A stretch of 64,000 nt of DNA from assembly GCF_013004065.1 (NCBI RefSeq), contig NZ_CP053084.1, positions 806,001 to 870,000 of the forward strand, read 5' to 3'. This DNA is from Limnobacter sp. SAORIC-580 (GTDB taxonomy: Bacteria; Pseudomonadota; Gammaproteobacteria; Burkholderiales; Burkholderiaceae_B). Both the position numbers and the translations under genes were made by a program. Within the stretch, counting starts at the first letter, position 1, and every line of letters begins with the position of its first letter. The notes under the pieces are model-generated. The model was not told where the DNA came from, searched no databases, and was given only the letters and a program-made list of their open reading frames with translations. This document shows, in pieces, positions 1 to 9,536 of the stretch.

Positions 1-1
1 C

Positions 2-292
2 AGTATTCGTCCCGGTTTTCAGGAAAGTTTCTCAGCCATGTTCCCCGCGCCGCGACAGCGCTGGGTAGACGCCATGGCCAGCCATGAAAGCGATATTCGC
101 GCGCTGAATAAAAGCACATTGATTGTGCATGGCCGGGATGATCAGGTCATTCCCTTGAGCACTTCGCTGTGCCTGCACGAAATGATTGTGGATTCGCAAC
201 TGCATGTTTACGGCAAGTGCGGTCACTGGACCCAGATTGAACACGCTGCGCGCTTTGAGCGCTTGGTGACTGACTTCCTGCGAGAGGCTTAA
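2..292 (+). CDS. dmpD: 2-hydroxymuconate semialdehyde hydrolase, C-terminal part (cut by window edge)
   Basis: This is the C-terminal ~96 residues of an alpha/beta hydrolase; the start and the nucleophile elbow lie outside the window. The visible part keeps the catalytic aspartate region (VHGRDDQVIP) and the catalytic histidine region (GKCGHWTQIEHA), both typical of the DmpD/XylF/TodF family. The family hydrolyses 2-hydroxymuconate semialdehyde to formate (or acetate from methylated substrates) and 2-hydroxypenta-2,4-dienoate in the cytoplasm. The stop lies 5 nt before the dmpE start, so the genes are co-transcribed. A dmpC-type dehydrogenase probably lies upstream, outside the window (inference from canonical dmp order). 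Confidence 0.9.
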   Translation, partial: SIRPGFQESFSAMFPAPRQRWVDAMASHESDIRALNKSTLIVHGRDDQVIPLSTSLCLHEMIVDSQLHVYGKCGHWTQIEHAARFERLVTDFLREA

Positions 293-297
293 AGCAA

Positions 298-1080
298 ATG
301 GACACTACTCAAATTCGCGACTTGGGCGATGAACTTTATAACGCGTTGACCCAACGACACACGATTGCTCCGCTAACCAGCCGTGGTTTCGACATCACGA
401 TTGAAGACGCCTATCACATTCAACAGAGGATGATTGCGCGACGCTTGGACAACGGCGAGCACGTTATCGGCAAGAAAATTGGCGTGACCAGTGCAGCCGT
501 GATGAACATGCTGAATGTGCATCAGCCCGACTTTGGCTACCTGCTCAATGGCATGGTTTACAACGAGGGCGAAGCCATTGAAGCGGCCAGCCTGATTCAA
601 CCGCGTGCTGAAGGTGAAATCGCATTTTTGATGAAACGCGATTTGATGGGCCCTGGTGTAACCGCCGCCGATGTGCTGGCCGCCACTGAAGGCGTGATGG
701 CTTGTTTTGAGATTGTGGACTCACGCATCGCCGATTGGAAAATCAAGATTCAAGACACCGTGGCCGACAACGCCTCTTGCGGCGCCATTGTGTTGGGTGA
801 CCGGGTTGTTGATCCTCGCAAAGTGGACCTGTTTACCTGCGGCATGATGCTGCAAAAGAATGGTGACATCGTGGGCACTGGCGCGGGCGCTGCTGCACTT
901 GGGCACCCAGTGAACGCGATTGTTTGGCTGACCAATACGCTGGGCCGTTTGGGTATTGGCCTGAAGGCAGGTGAAATTATTTTGTCAGGTTCTCTGGCAG
1001 CACTTATTCCCGTGAAGGCAGGCGATTCGCTGCACATGTCGATTGGCGGCATTGGCAACTGCTCTGTTCGCTTCGCGTAA
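298..1080 (+). CDS. dmpE: 2-oxopent-4-enoate (2-hydroxypenta-2,4-dienoate) hydratase
   Basis: The protein has 260 residues, the family's normal length, and belongs to the hydratase/decarboxylase fold shared with 4-oxalocrotonate decarboxylase. It hydrates 2-hydroxypenta-2,4-dienoate to 4-hydroxy-2-oxovalerate, using a divalent metal. The metal-site region is visible around [11 protein letters not shown] (about residues 101-111) and in the following [10 protein letters not shown] stretch. It lies between dmpD and dmpF in the canonical lower-pathway order. DmpH at 3063 is a paralogue with the same fold; order in the operon and closer resemblance to the MhpD/XylJ type separate the two. Confidence 0.92.
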   Translation: MDTTQIRDLGDELYNALTQRHTIAPLTSRGFDITIEDAYHIQQRMIARRLDNGEHVIGKKIGVTSAAVMNMLNVHQPDFGYLLNGMVYNEGEAIEAASLIQPRAEGEIAFLMKRDLMGPGVTAADVLAATEGVMACFEIVDSRIADWKIKIQDTVADNASCGAIVLGDRVVDPRKVDLFTCGMMLQKNGDIVGTGAGAAALGHPVNAIVWLTNTLGRLGIGLKAGEIILSGSLAALIPVKAGDSLHMSIGGIGNCSVRFA

Positions 1081-1109
1081 GTTACAACGCAAAAGGCAAA
1101 AGGAATTCG

Positions 1110-2027
1110 ATGATGAAAAAGATCAAATGCGCACTGATTGGTCCCGGCAATATTGGTACCGATCTCTTGATGAAACTGAAACGAAGTGCAGTGCTCGAGC
1201 CTGTGTGGATGGTCGGTATTGACCCCGAATCAGATGGCCTGAAGCGCGCTCGCGAGATGGGTATTAAAACTACAGCGGAGGGCGTGGATGGTTTGCTGCC
1301 CCATGTGGAAGCCGATGGTGTGCAAATCGCATTCGATGCCACCAGTGCTTATGTACATGCTGAGAACAGTCGCAAGCTGAACGAACTGGGTGTGTTGATG
1401 ATCGACCTCACGCCCGCAGCAGTTGGGCCTTTTTGCGTGCCTCCTGTGAACCTGAGGGAGCATGTTGGCAAGCGTGAGATGAATGTGAACATGGTGACTT
1501 GCGGTGGCCAGGCGACCATTCCCATGGTGTATGCCATTTCACGAGTTCAGGCAGTCAGCTACGGCGAAATTGTGGCCACGGTGTCGTCGAAATCCGTAGG
1601 CCCAGGTACCCGCAAAAACATTGATGAATTCACCCGCACTACAGCAGGTGCTGTTGAAAAAGTAGGCGGTGCCAAAAAGGGCAAAGCCATCATCATCATC
1701 AACCCGGCTGAACCGCCCCTGATCATGCGTGACACCGTGCATTGCCTGGTGGAAGGCACACCTGATCAGGAAGCAATTACCAAGTCGGTTCACGACATGA
1801 TCAAGGAAGTACAGAAGTACGTGCCTGGCTACACGCTGGTGAACGGTCCTGTGTTTGATGGCAACCGTGTGTCAGTGTTCATGCAAGTGGAAGGCCTGGG
1901 TGATTACCTGCCGAAGTACGCAGGCAACCTGGACATTATGACGGCTGCTGCGGCCCGTGCTGCTGAAATGTTTGCTGAAGAAATTCTCAGCGGCAAGCTG
2001 ACCCTTGAACCCACCGTGAGCGCCTAA
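1110..2027 (+). CDS. dmpF: Acetaldehyde dehydrogenase (acylating)
   Basis: This 305-residue enzyme oxidises acetaldehyde to acetyl-CoA with NAD and CoA. The N-terminal Rossmann motif ([12 protein letters not shown], about residues 7-18) and the catalytic cysteine region ([11 protein letters not shown], Cys near residue 131) are visible. It forms a channelling complex with the aldolase DmpG, encoded immediately downstream with a 10-nt gap. An AAGGA ribosome site precedes tandem ATG codons at 1110 and 1113; either could be the start. It completes the lower meta pathway together with dmpEGHI. Confidence 0.94.
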   Translation: MMKKIKCALIGPGNIGTDLLMKLKRSAVLEPVWMVGIDPESDGLKRAREMGIKTTAEGVDGLLPHVEADGVQIAFDATSAYVHAENSRKLNELGVLMIDLTPAAVGPFCVPPVNLREHVGKREMNVNMVTCGGQATIPMVYAISRVQAVSYGEIVATVSSKSVGPGTRKNIDEFTRTTAGAVEKVGGAKKGKAIIIINPAEPPLIMRDTVHCLVEGTPDQEAITKSVHDMIKEVQKYVPGYTLVNGPVFDGNRVSVFMQVEGLGDYLPKYAGNLDIMTAAAARAAEMFAEEILSGKLTLEPTVSA

Positions 2028-2037
2028 GGAGAACCCC

Positions 2038-3066
2038 ATGAGCTTGAAAGGAATTGAAATCAAAGTGCATGACATGACACTTCGCGATGGCATGCACCCC
2101 AAGCGCCACTTGATGAGCCTGGAACAAATGCTGAGCATTTCAAAGGGGCTGGACGAGGCAGGTGTTCCGCTGATTGAAGTGACCCATGGCGATGGTTTGG
2201 GTGGGTCGTCTGTGAACTATGGTTTTCCGGCGCACAGCGATGAAGAGTATTTGAGCACAGTGATTCCTGCGATGAAGCAGGCCAAAGTGTCCGCATTGCT
2301 GTTGCCTGGCATTGGCACTGTAGACCACTTGCGAATGGCCAAAGAACTGGGTGTTCACACGATACGTGTAGCCACCCACTGCACCGAGGCCGATGTGAGT
2401 GAGCAGCACATCACTTATGCCCGCAAGCTGGAGATGGACACTGTGGGTTTCTTGATGATGGCCCACATGGCCAGTGCAGAGAAGCTGATTGAGCAAGCCA
2501 AATTGATGGAAGGCTACGGCGCAAATTGCATTTATGTGACTGACTCTGCAGGCTACATGCTGCCCGAAGATGTGTACGCAAAAATCAGCGCAGTGCGCGA
2601 TGCACTGAAGCCTGATACCGAAATTGGTTTTCATGGTCACCACAACCTGTCGATGGGTGTTTCAAATTCCATCGAAGCCATTCGTGGCGGCGCTCGCCGC
2701 ATTGATGCAGCCGCAGCCGGTTTGGGTGCGGGGGCAGGTAACACACCGATGGAAGTGCTGGTGGCGGTGTGTGAACGCATGGGAATCAACACGGGTGTTG
2801 ATGTTTTCAAGATTTCTGATGTGGCCGAAGACCTTGTGGTGCCGATCATGGATCACCCCATTCGCATTGACCGAGACTCCATGACCCTTGGCTATGCCGG
2901 TGTGTATTCAAGCTTCCTGTTATTTGCCAAGCGAGCCGAGAAGAAGTATGGCATCAGCGCTCGTGAAATTTTGGTTGAGCTTGGACGACGCGGCATGGTG
3001 GGCGGTCAGGAAGACATGATTGAAGACACTGCCATCACCATGGCCCGTGCAAGGAGCGTTGCATGA
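2038..3066 (+). CDS. dmpG: 4-hydroxy-2-oxovalerate aldolase
   Basis: The protein has 342 residues. The N-terminal HMGL-like TIM-barrel motif ([15 protein letters not shown]) carries the metal and substrate Arg/Asp residues, and [14 protein letters not shown] supplies the two metal-binding histidines. A C-terminal communication domain follows. It cleaves 4-hydroxy-2-oxovalerate to pyruvate and acetaldehyde, and the latter is passed to DmpF. A GGAG ribosome site lies at 2028-2031. The end overlaps the dmpH start by 4 nt (ATGA), indicating translational coupling. Confidence 0.95.
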   Translation: MSLKGIEIKVHDMTLRDGMHPKRHLMSLEQMLSISKGLDEAGVPLIEVTHGDGLGGSSVNYGFPAHSDEEYLSTVIPAMKQAKVSALLLPGIGTVDHLRMAKELGVHTIRVATHCTEADVSEQHITYARKLEMDTVGFLMMAHMASAEKLIEQAKLMEGYGANCIYVTDSAGYMLPEDVYAKISAVRDALKPDTEIGFHGHHNLSMGVSNSIEAIRGGARRIDAAAAGLGAGAGNTPMEVLVAVCERMGINTGVDVFKISDVAEDLVVPIMDHPIRIDRDSMTLGYAGVYSSFLLFAKRAEKKYGISAREILVELGRRGMVGGQEDMIEDTAITMARARSVA

Positions 3067-3851
3067 AACTCGATAAAAAAACCATCTCTGCACTGGCGGA
3101 GCACCTGGAGAGCGCAGAACTGAATGCGCGCGATGTGGTGAAGATTACCGATGACCACCCAGACATGGATTGGGACGATGCCTATGCCATTCAGGATGAA
3201 ATTCGTGCTCGCAAAGAACGCCGTGGCGTGCGTATTGTGGGCTTGAAAGCTGGTTTGACTTCGCATTCCAAAATGAAGCAGATGGGCGTAGACACACCCG
3301 TATTCGGGTTTCTGGCTGATTACTACAGCGTGCCGGAAGGTTCGGCCGTGAAGGTGAGTGAGTTGATTCACCCAAAGGTGGAGCCAGAAATTGCCTTTGT
3401 TACCAAAGCTGATTTGCGTGGCCCAGGTTGCAACATTGCCACTGTGCTGGCGGCCACTGACTTTGTGATGCCAGCCATTGAAGTGATCGATTCACGTTAC
3501 CGCGATTTCAAATTTGATTTGAAAAGCGTGATTGCAGACAACACGTCCGCTGCACGTTTTGTGGTGGGTGGCACCATGAAACCAGTCAACGGCATGGACT
3601 TGAAAACCACTGGCATTGTGTTGGAAAAAAATGGCGTGCCAGTGGCTTTTGGCGCGGGTGCCGCAGTGGTGGGGCACCCAGCAGCAGCCATTGCCATGCT
3701 CGCCAATGAACTGGCCAAGCGCGATCAATTTGTGCCTGCAGGTTCGCTGATTTTGTCGGGCGGCATCACCGAGGCCGTGGCCGTGGAAGCCGGCGACAAC
3801 GTCACCTTGCATGTGCAGGGTTTGGGCCAGGTTGGCCTGCGTTTTGAGTGA
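3063..3851 (+). CDS. dmpH: 4-oxalocrotonate (2-oxohex-3-enedioate) decarboxylase
   Basis: This 262-residue member of the hydratase/decarboxylase family decarboxylates 2-oxo-3-hexenedioate to 2-hydroxypenta-2,4-dienoate, and in relatives it forms a complex with the hydratase DmpE. The metal-site segment [17 protein letters not shown] (from about residue 107) and the [13 protein letters not shown] segment parallel those in DmpE. The start overlaps dmpG by 4 nt and the stop lies 11 nt before the dmpI start, so this is a continuous operon. Its position before the tautomerase matches canonical dmp/xyl order (G-H-I). Confidence 0.93.
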   Translation: MKLDKKTISALAEHLESAELNARDVVKITDDHPDMDWDDAYAIQDEIRARKERRGVRIVGLKAGLTSHSKMKQMGVDTPVFGFLADYYSVPEGSAVKVSELIHPKVEPEIAFVTKADLRGPGCNIATVLAATDFVMPAIEVIDSRYRDFKFDLKSVIADNTSAARFVVGGTMKPVNGMDLKTTGIVLEKNGVPVAFGAGAAVVGHPAAAIAMLANELAKRDQFVPAGSLILSGGITEAVAVEAGDNVTLHVQGLGQVGLRFE

Positions 3852-3862
3852 GGGCGAACACC

Positions 3863-4054
3863 ATGCCATTTGCACAAATCAATTTGATTGAAGGGCGCAC
3901 GGAAGCGCAAAAACGTGCGGTGATTGAGAAGGTGACCCAGGCCTTGGTTGAGGCTGTGGGTGCACCGATTGAAGCGGTGCGGGTTCAGATTATTGAAGTA
4001 CCCAGCACCAATTGGGGCATTGCAGGCGTGTCTGCAAAAGACCGGGGGCGATAA
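3863..4054 (+). CDS. dmpI: 4-oxalocrotonate tautomerase
   Basis: This 63-codon gene gives a mature protein of 62 residues starting with the catalytic Pro1 after Met removal (MPFAQINLIEGR). It is the usual size of 4-OT, a homohexameric tautomerase isomerising 2-hydroxymuconate to 2-oxohex-3-enedioate. Arg residues expected for substrate binding are present (EGR and AVRVQI). The frame is open upstream to 3848, but an exposed N-terminal proline is essential in this family and GAGGG lies just ahead, so 3863 is chosen. It ends the lower meta-pathway gene set. Confidence 0.93.
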   Translation: MPFAQINLIEGRTEAQKRAVIEKVTQALVEAVGAPIEAVRVQIIEVPSTNWGIAGVSAKDRGR

Positions 4055-4141
4055 GCCAGTGAGATAAACCGTTCGCATTCCAGCTGCACATAAAAACCAC
4101 AGCAGCTTTTCATTTGCCAAACAGAGAAGGCAGGAGACATT

Positions 4142-5146
4142 GTGAATATTCAGTATTCAGGGGCGCCTTTGCGCCTAAAAAAATCAACAATTAGCTTGGC
4201 ACTACTTGCAGTGGTCGGTGCTGCACTATTGAACGCTTGTGCTGACAGCACGGTTCAAGCCGGCAGCAATTCAGCTCAAAAGTCAGCCACAGTAGAGCGC
4301 TATGAGGTGGTTCAAACCCTCAGCGCGAATGGCGACACGGTGCTGGGGGGTACGCAAACCGGTGTTGTGACTGTATCTACCGACGCTGGTAATAGGTGGG
4401 CCCGCAAGCAGGTATCCACGACCGCATCTTTCATTGATTCGACGTTTTGCCCTGACGGTAGCGCAGCCATGCTGGATGTGTACAACACGGTGTGGACTTC
4501 CTCAGGCGATTTCACAGATTGGTTGCCCTCCAAATTCGACAAGCCCTCCAGCCCTGTGGCAATTGAGTGCCACATCAGTGGTTTGTGGGTGGTCGGCTCT
4601 GGTTCTAACCTGATCAACTCCACTGACCAGGGCAAGAGCTGGCGCGTGGTCAGCTTCGATGAAGATGCGCAGTTCACGGCGCTGGCTTTTACCAGCGATA
4701 CGCACGGTATTGCATTTGGCGAGTTTGGCATGTTGGCGTTTACCAATGACGCGGGTCAATCCTGGCAGCGCGGTGAACCGATCACCGGTGATTTCTACAC
4801 TTACGATGCCTTGTTTATCGACACTTCAACTGGATATGCCAGTGGCTTGGCTGGTCAGGTTTTGAAGACCACAGACGGTGGACTGACTTGGGTGCGAGTG
4901 GTGAACACCACAGAGGCTCCGTTGTATCGCCTGTTTATGCACGCAGGCGTGCCGCACGGTGTGGGTGCCAACGGCACGTTGGCGAAGCTCGAAGCTGATC
5001 AATGGGTGTCCGTGGGCTATGAGCGACCGGTGTTGTCGTTCTTGGGTGCCGCTGTATCGGGTAATCAATCCATTGTTGTGGGCGGCCCAGGCGGCCTGCT
5101 TCGAACGGTTCAAAGTTCTAATTCAAGTCAGGCGGACCCATCATGA
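4142..5146 (+). CDS. BNR/Ycf48-like repeat lipoprotein of the RND-DUF1302-DUF1329 cassette
   Basis: This 334-residue protein begins at GTG after a GGAG ribosome site. An N-terminal hydrophobic stretch ends in the lipobox LLNAC (Cys near residue 33), so it is probably a lipoprotein. Four or more Asp-box repeats are visible: STDAGNRW, STDQGKSW, TNDAGQSW and TTDGGLTW. These define a Ycf48/sialidase-type beta-propeller. The Ycf48 label comes from photosystem assembly, but here it is likely a periplasmic accessory or assembly protein for the RND transporter whose start it overlaps by 4 nt. The substrate is unknown. Confidence 0.75.
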   Translation: MNIQYSGAPLRLKKSTISLALLAVVGAALLNACADSTVQAGSNSAQKSATVERYEVVQTLSANGDTVLGGTQTGVVTVSTDAGNRWARKQVSTTASFIDSTFCPDGSAAMLDVYNTVWTSSGDFTDWLPSKFDKPSSPVAIECHISGLWVVGSGSNLINSTDQGKSWRVVSFDEDAQFTALAFTSDTHGIAFGEFGMLAFTNDAGQSWQRGEPITGDFYTYDALFIDTSTGYASGLAGQVLKTTDGGLTWVRVVNTTEAPLYRLFMHAGVPHGVGANGTLAKLEADQWVSVGYERPVLSFLGAAVSGNQSIVVGGPGGLLRTVQSSNSSQADPS

Positions 5147-7551
5147 TCAAGTCTTTCGCCGATCGTTTGATCGCTCAAATTATTCGCGCTGAAGAGTGGC
5201 TATTTGCCAATCCCAAGATTGTGCTGGGCATGATTTTGCTGGTCACCTTGGGTTTTGCCGCAGCCATTCCGCAACTGAAGGTGTATTCCGATTTTTCGGA
5301 CTTGTTACCCCAAAATCACCCCTACATCAAAACTTACAACCAACTGAAAGAAAACTTCGGTGGCGCCAACATGGTGGTGATGGCGGTGGAGGTGAAAGAG
5401 GGCACCATTTTTAACAACGACACCTTGAAGTTGATTGAAAAAGCGACTCAAGGTGTGGACAACCTGCCCAGTGTGAACCACAACCTGGTCAGCAGCCTGA
5501 CGCACCGTTCTTCTCGAAAAATTTATCTGGATGAAACCGGCGCCTTTCTTTCCGACACGTTTTACGACAGCAATAACGGTGAGTTAAGTGAAGCCCAACT
5601 GACGCAGCTGCAGAAAGACGTGACCGCGAACCCCACCATTTACGGTTTGCTGGTGTCGCCTGATATGAAGGCTGCCCTGATCAAGGCGCAGTTAAACGAA
5701 GGTGATATTGATTACGAAAAAACATTCGGTGCGCTGATGCAACTGCGCAGCGAGTTGACGGACGACAAACATAATTTGTACACCACAGGTAACCCTGTAC
5801 TAACCGGTTGGGTTTACACCTATCTGGATCAATTGGTGGCCATCATGGCCTACACACTGGCTTTACTCACACTATTGCTGATTGTGTATTTCCGACGTTT
5901 CTACGGCATTGCCTTGCCTTTGTTGGGAATCGCTTTGTCATCGATTTGGGGTTTGGGTTTCATGGCCATGGTGGGTATCAACCTTGAGCCATTGTCTTTG
6001 CCGATTCCTTTTCTGATCGCTGCGCGTGCCACTTCGCACGGTGTGCAGTTAGTGGTGCGCTACTACGAAGAACTGGCCATTGTAAAGAATGGAAAGAAGG
6101 CGGCACGCAATGCGCTGGAAGCACTTTTCCGCCCAGGTTCACTGGCGATTATTGTGGATGCCTTGGGTATTGCCGTGCTGGTGCTGGGTGCTGCCCCGTT
6201 CAATTACAAGCTTGGTATCGCAGCCGGCTTCTGGGGCTTCTCGGTCATTTTCACAGTGCACTTCATGGTGCCACTTGCGCTGACCATTCTTCCCCAGCCC
6301 AAAAATACCAAAAACGAAAACCAGGGTATTCGTGATGCGCTGGGCAGTATCACCAGCAAAACCGTGGCGCGTTTCAATGGTGCACTCACTGTGTTGATCG
6401 CCACCGTGGCATTTTCAGCAGCGGGTTTGTATTACGTGAAAGACGTGCAAATGGGTGAATCTGAACCAGGCTCGCCTATTCTGAACCGTGATCACGACTA
6501 CAACCTGGGCACCAAAGCGATCAATGATTTGTTCCCAGGTTCGGAGGAATTGCATGTGCTGGCGCGCACGGCAGAGAAGGGTGGTATCAAGCGCCCTGAA
6601 GTGATGGCAGCGATTGAAAAGTTTCAGGCACACATGCTAAGCGACCCTGAGCTTGGTGGCACCAAAGCCATCCCGGGCGTGGTTCGAGTGGTGAACCGAT
6701 TGTTGCACAACGATGATCCCCGCTGGGCGCAGTTGCCCGACAACGAAGCTGAGGTGGGCGGATTGATGTTCGCCTACCAGGTGTCAAGCCCGATTCCCGG
6801 TGCGCTGAAAGAGTTTGTTACGCCCGACGAAAACGAAGCCAATATGGTTTTTTACTACAAAGACCACAAGGCCAGCACCATCAACCGCATTGTGGCTTTG
6901 GCTGAAGAAGGCAAGCGCATTGCTGAAGCCGAAGTACCTGGACTGACGATTGAACTGGGTGGCGGCATCATTGGCGTGACAGCCGCAGCCAACCAGGCTT
7001 TGCACACCGACCACATGATCATTATTCCCGCTGTGATGATCATGGCCTTCACCTTGGTGATGGTGTATTACCGCTCAGTTCATGCTGGCTGGTTAATGAT
7101 TATGCCAATGCTGTTTGCCACGCTAATGACCTACGCCTACATGGGTGCATTTGGTATCGGCATCAGTGTGAACACCGTGCCAGTGATCGCAGTGGGTGTA
7201 GGTGTCGGTATCGACTATGCCGTGTACTTCATGGACCGCATTCGCGAAGAAATGCATGTCGTCAAAAATATCAAGCAAGCCGTGATCAATGCCGTGGCAT
7301 CCACAGGTTATGCCGTCAGCTTCACTGCCGCCACGCTGATCGCAGGTGTGGTGTTGTGGATTTTCATGTCTGATCTCCGATTCCAGTCTGACGCCGCTGT
7401 GCTGCTGAGTTTCATGCTGATTGTGAATGCCATCGCCGCCATGTTGATTGTGCCGGCTTGGTGTGTCGTATTCAAACCGAGGTTTGTGATGGGTGAAGTG
7501 CGACAAGAGAAAGCACAAGCCGCTGATTTGAAACTGGCGAAAGCCGCCTGA
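5143..7551 (+). CDS. RND/MMPL superfamily transporter
   Basis: The protein has 802 residues in the two-fold RND layout: one membrane segment near residues 25-47, a large periplasmic domain, a bundle of five segments at about 230-400, another segment near 415, a second periplasmic domain (about 440-625), and a final bundle to about 780. The motif GVGVGIDYAVYFMDR is typical of MMPL/HpnN-like members. Such proteins move lipids or hydrophobic molecules from the inner membrane or periplasm. The N-terminus overlaps the BNR lipoprotein by 4 nt, and DUF1302 and DUF1329 genes follow. Direction and substrate cannot be read from the sequence. Confidence 0.85.
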   Translation: MIKSFADRLIAQIIRAEEWLFANPKIVLGMILLVTLGFAAAIPQLKVYSDFSDLLPQNHPYIKTYNQLKENFGGANMVVMAVEVKEGTIFNNDTLKLIEKATQGVDNLPSVNHNLVSSLTHRSSRKIYLDETGAFLSDTFYDSNNGELSEAQLTQLQKDVTANPTIYGLLVSPDMKAALIKAQLNEGDIDYEKTFGALMQLRSELTDDKHNLYTTGNPVLTGWVYTYLDQLVAIMAYTLALLTLLLIVYFRRFYGIALPLLGIALSSIWGLGFMAMVGINLEPLSLPIPFLIAARATSHGVQLVVRYYEELAIVKNGKKAARNALEALFRPGSLAIIVDALGIAVLVLGAAPFNYKLGIAAGFWGFSVIFTVHFMVPLALTILPQPKNTKNENQGIRDALGSITSKTVARFNGALTVLIATVAFSAAGLYYVKDVQMGESEPGSPILNRDHDYNLGTKAINDLFPGSEELHVLARTAEKGGIKRPEVMAAIEKFQAHMLSDPELGGTKAIPGVVRVVNRLLHNDDPRWAQLPDNEAEVGGLMFAYQVSSPIPGALKEFVTPDENEANMVFYYKDHKASTINRIVALAEEGKRIAEAEVPGLTIELGGGIIGVTAAANQALHTDHMIIIPAVMIMAFTLVMVYYRSVHAGWLMIMPMLFATLMTYAYMGAFGIGISVNTVPVIAVGVGVGIDYAVYFMDRIREEMHVVKNIKQAVINAVASTGYAVSFTAATLIAGVVLWIFMSDLRFQSDAAVLLSFMLIVNAIAAMLIVPAWCVVFKPRFVMGEVRQEKAQAADLKLAKAA

Positions 7552-7595
7552 AAAATTATCAAGCAGTACAACAGCAACAAAGGAGAAGGGGCAAC

Positions 7596-9518
7596 ATGAA
7601 AAAGATGAGACAAAAACCGGCCTTGCGTTCTGCGGTGTTGGCAGTAGCGGTACTCGGCGCATGGCCGTGTGTTGCAACTGCGGCAACGTTTGAAGGTGAG
7701 GATTATGAGGTGGACATGTTCTACGAAAACCACTCGGTGTATCGCGGTGAAGACAACACTGGCGAATCGGTGGGCATGGCCAAATTCAGAAATACACTTA
7801 TTGCGGAAGGTGAAAAGACAGGCAAGAACGGATGGCGTTACAACGGCACGTTCCGCGGTACCTACGATGGTGTGTATGACCTGAATAAAGACCAGTTTGG
7901 CAAATCGGCGGGTGGCCCGATTCAGCTGCAAAGTTCGATCGGCCCTGGAGGCAGCGTGCCCCACGGAGGTGGTGTGCCTTTGTTCAATGGCGCAACGTAT
8001 CCGAATAGCCCCAACGAAGGTTTCCGTGTGCTGGGCGATCGTTGGCATGGACAAAACGGTGGTGTGGCCTTTGGTGTGCCGGTGCGTCCATGCGACTACG
8101 ATTCACGTGGTTGCGTCGACTTTGGTGGTTACGGTGATTTGACGTTGAACGAGTTGCGTCACCCGGAGTTCAACAGCCGCCTCGACTTCATTCGTGAAGC
8201 GTATGCAACCAATAGCTTTGCATTGAAAGATGGAACGGATCTTTTTGTTCGCGTGGGTAAGCAGCAGGTTGTGTGGGGACGCACCGATTTGTTCCGTGTT
8301 CTTGACGTGATCAATCCAGTTGATTTTTCCCGCAACAATATTTACGACGAACTGGAAGATATTCGCATTCCCATGTGGATAGCGCAGGCGGAATGGCGCC
8401 TTGGGCCTTCGGAAACCATGCAGGATCGCAACTTGCAGGTGGTTTGGAATTTCGATAAGTTTCGCCCCAATAATCTGGGTCAGTGCGGCCAGCCCAACGT
8501 TATTTTGGATGCGGGCTGCCTATTTCGCGGTTTGAAAAACCTGTGGGACAACGGTGGTACTGTGGCCAACTTTTTGCCCGATGGTGGGGGTATGCAGACC
8601 ATTGCTGCCAACTTTGGCCCTGGTCAAATTGGCATTCGAAATGTGCATTTGCCCGACTGGAAACTGGACAACACCCAACTGGGTATCAAGTACGAAGGCA
8701 TCACTGCCAACGGCACAGGCTTTTCTCTGAATGCACTGACTTATCGTTCGCAGTTACCATCGTTGCGTGGCATTACCAGTGGCGCTGTGAACGTAGGAAC
8801 CGGTGCGCCTCAAGGCCCCGACAACACGCACTTGATCGCATTTGATTTCGTGTATCCGCGTGTGAATCTGGTGGGTGGATCACTCGACTTCCAGATTGAA
8901 GCTGCTGCAGCTGCTGTGCGCGTAGAGGCCGCATTAACCGAAGGTGAAGAGTTTGCCAACACCCTGCAGCCGCAGTTGTACTCTGAGAACAATGTGTTTC
9001 GTGCAGTGGTCGGTGTAGACCGCCCAACCTTTATCGACTGGATCAACCCACGAATTGCCACACTCATTTCTGGTCAGCTGTTTGTTCAGCACATTTTTGA
9101 CCATGAAGTAGAGCAACGCCCACTTGGCATTGCAGGAATGCCTGATTGGGAAACCAACGCAATTGGCACTTTGCTGGTGAAAGGTTTCTTGCAGAACGGC
9201 CGTGTCAGTCCAACGCTGATCATGGCACACGACTTCAAGGCAGAAGCTACCGCAATTGCGCCATCGGTTGAATGGCTTTACAGCGATAACCTTAAATTTG
9301 TGTTCGGTGCCAACTTCAAAGTGGGTGAGAACAACAAGTACCAGTTTGATGATTGCCGTTCTTGTAACCCATACCCAGGCGTAACTGGTCCACCCGGATC
9401 GATACCTGGGTCAGCAGGTTTGGGTGGATTTGAACCACTTGGCCGATTCCGCGCAGGCCCGATTGGCGCGGCATTCAAAGAAGACGATCTGTTTGTGCAG
9501 ATGCGTTACAACTTCTAA
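7596..9518 (+). CDS. DUF1302 family protein, probable outer-membrane beta-barrel
   Basis: The 640-residue protein has a signal peptide (cleavage likely after VATA, about residue 29). It is rich in aromatic residues and alternating strands, and ends in QMRYNF with terminal Phe, the usual outer-membrane barrel signature. The segment GKQQVVWGRTDLFRVLDVINP is characteristic of DUF1302. Cysteines occur in pairs (CDYDSRGC, CRSC). A GGAG ribosome site precedes the ATG. With the DUF1329 gene 18 nt downstream and the RND gene upstream, it likely forms the outer-membrane end of a transport route for a hydrophobic compound (inference). Confidence 0.8.
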   Translation: MKKMRQKPALRSAVLAVAVLGAWPCVATAATFEGEDYEVDMFYENHSVYRGEDNTGESVGMAKFRNTLIAEGEKTGKNGWRYNGTFRGTYDGVYDLNKDQFGKSAGGPIQLQSSIGPGGSVPHGGGVPLFNGATYPNSPNEGFRVLGDRWHGQNGGVAFGVPVRPCDYDSRGCVDFGGYGDLTLNELRHPEFNSRLDFIREAYATNSFALKDGTDLFVRVGKQQVVWGRTDLFRVLDVINPVDFSRNNIYDELEDIRIPMWIAQAEWRLGPSETMQDRNLQVVWNFDKFRPNNLGQCGQPNVILDAGCLFRGLKNLWDNGGTVANFLPDGGGMQTIAANFGPGQIGIRNVHLPDWKLDNTQLGIKYEGITANGTGFSLNALTYRSQLPSLRGITSGAVNVGTGAPQGPDNTHLIAFDFVYPRVNLVGGSLDFQIEAAAAAVRVEAALTEGEEFANTLQPQLYSENNVFRAVVGVDRPTFIDWINPRIATLISGQLFVQHIFDHEVEQRPLGIAGMPDWETNAIGTLLVKGFLQNGRVSPTLIMAHDFKAEATAIAPSVEWLYSDNLKFVFGANFKVGENNKYQFDDCRSCNPYPGVTGPPGSIPGSAGLGGFEPLGRFRAGPIGAAFKEDDLFVQMRYNF

Positions 9519-9536
9519 TCAGACAGGAGACACAAC

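Noticed and set aside
4195..4212. TGGCAC...TTGC string resembling a sigma-54 promoter
   Set aside because: The spacing between the two boxes is 3 rather than 5 nt, and it lies inside the signal peptide coding region.
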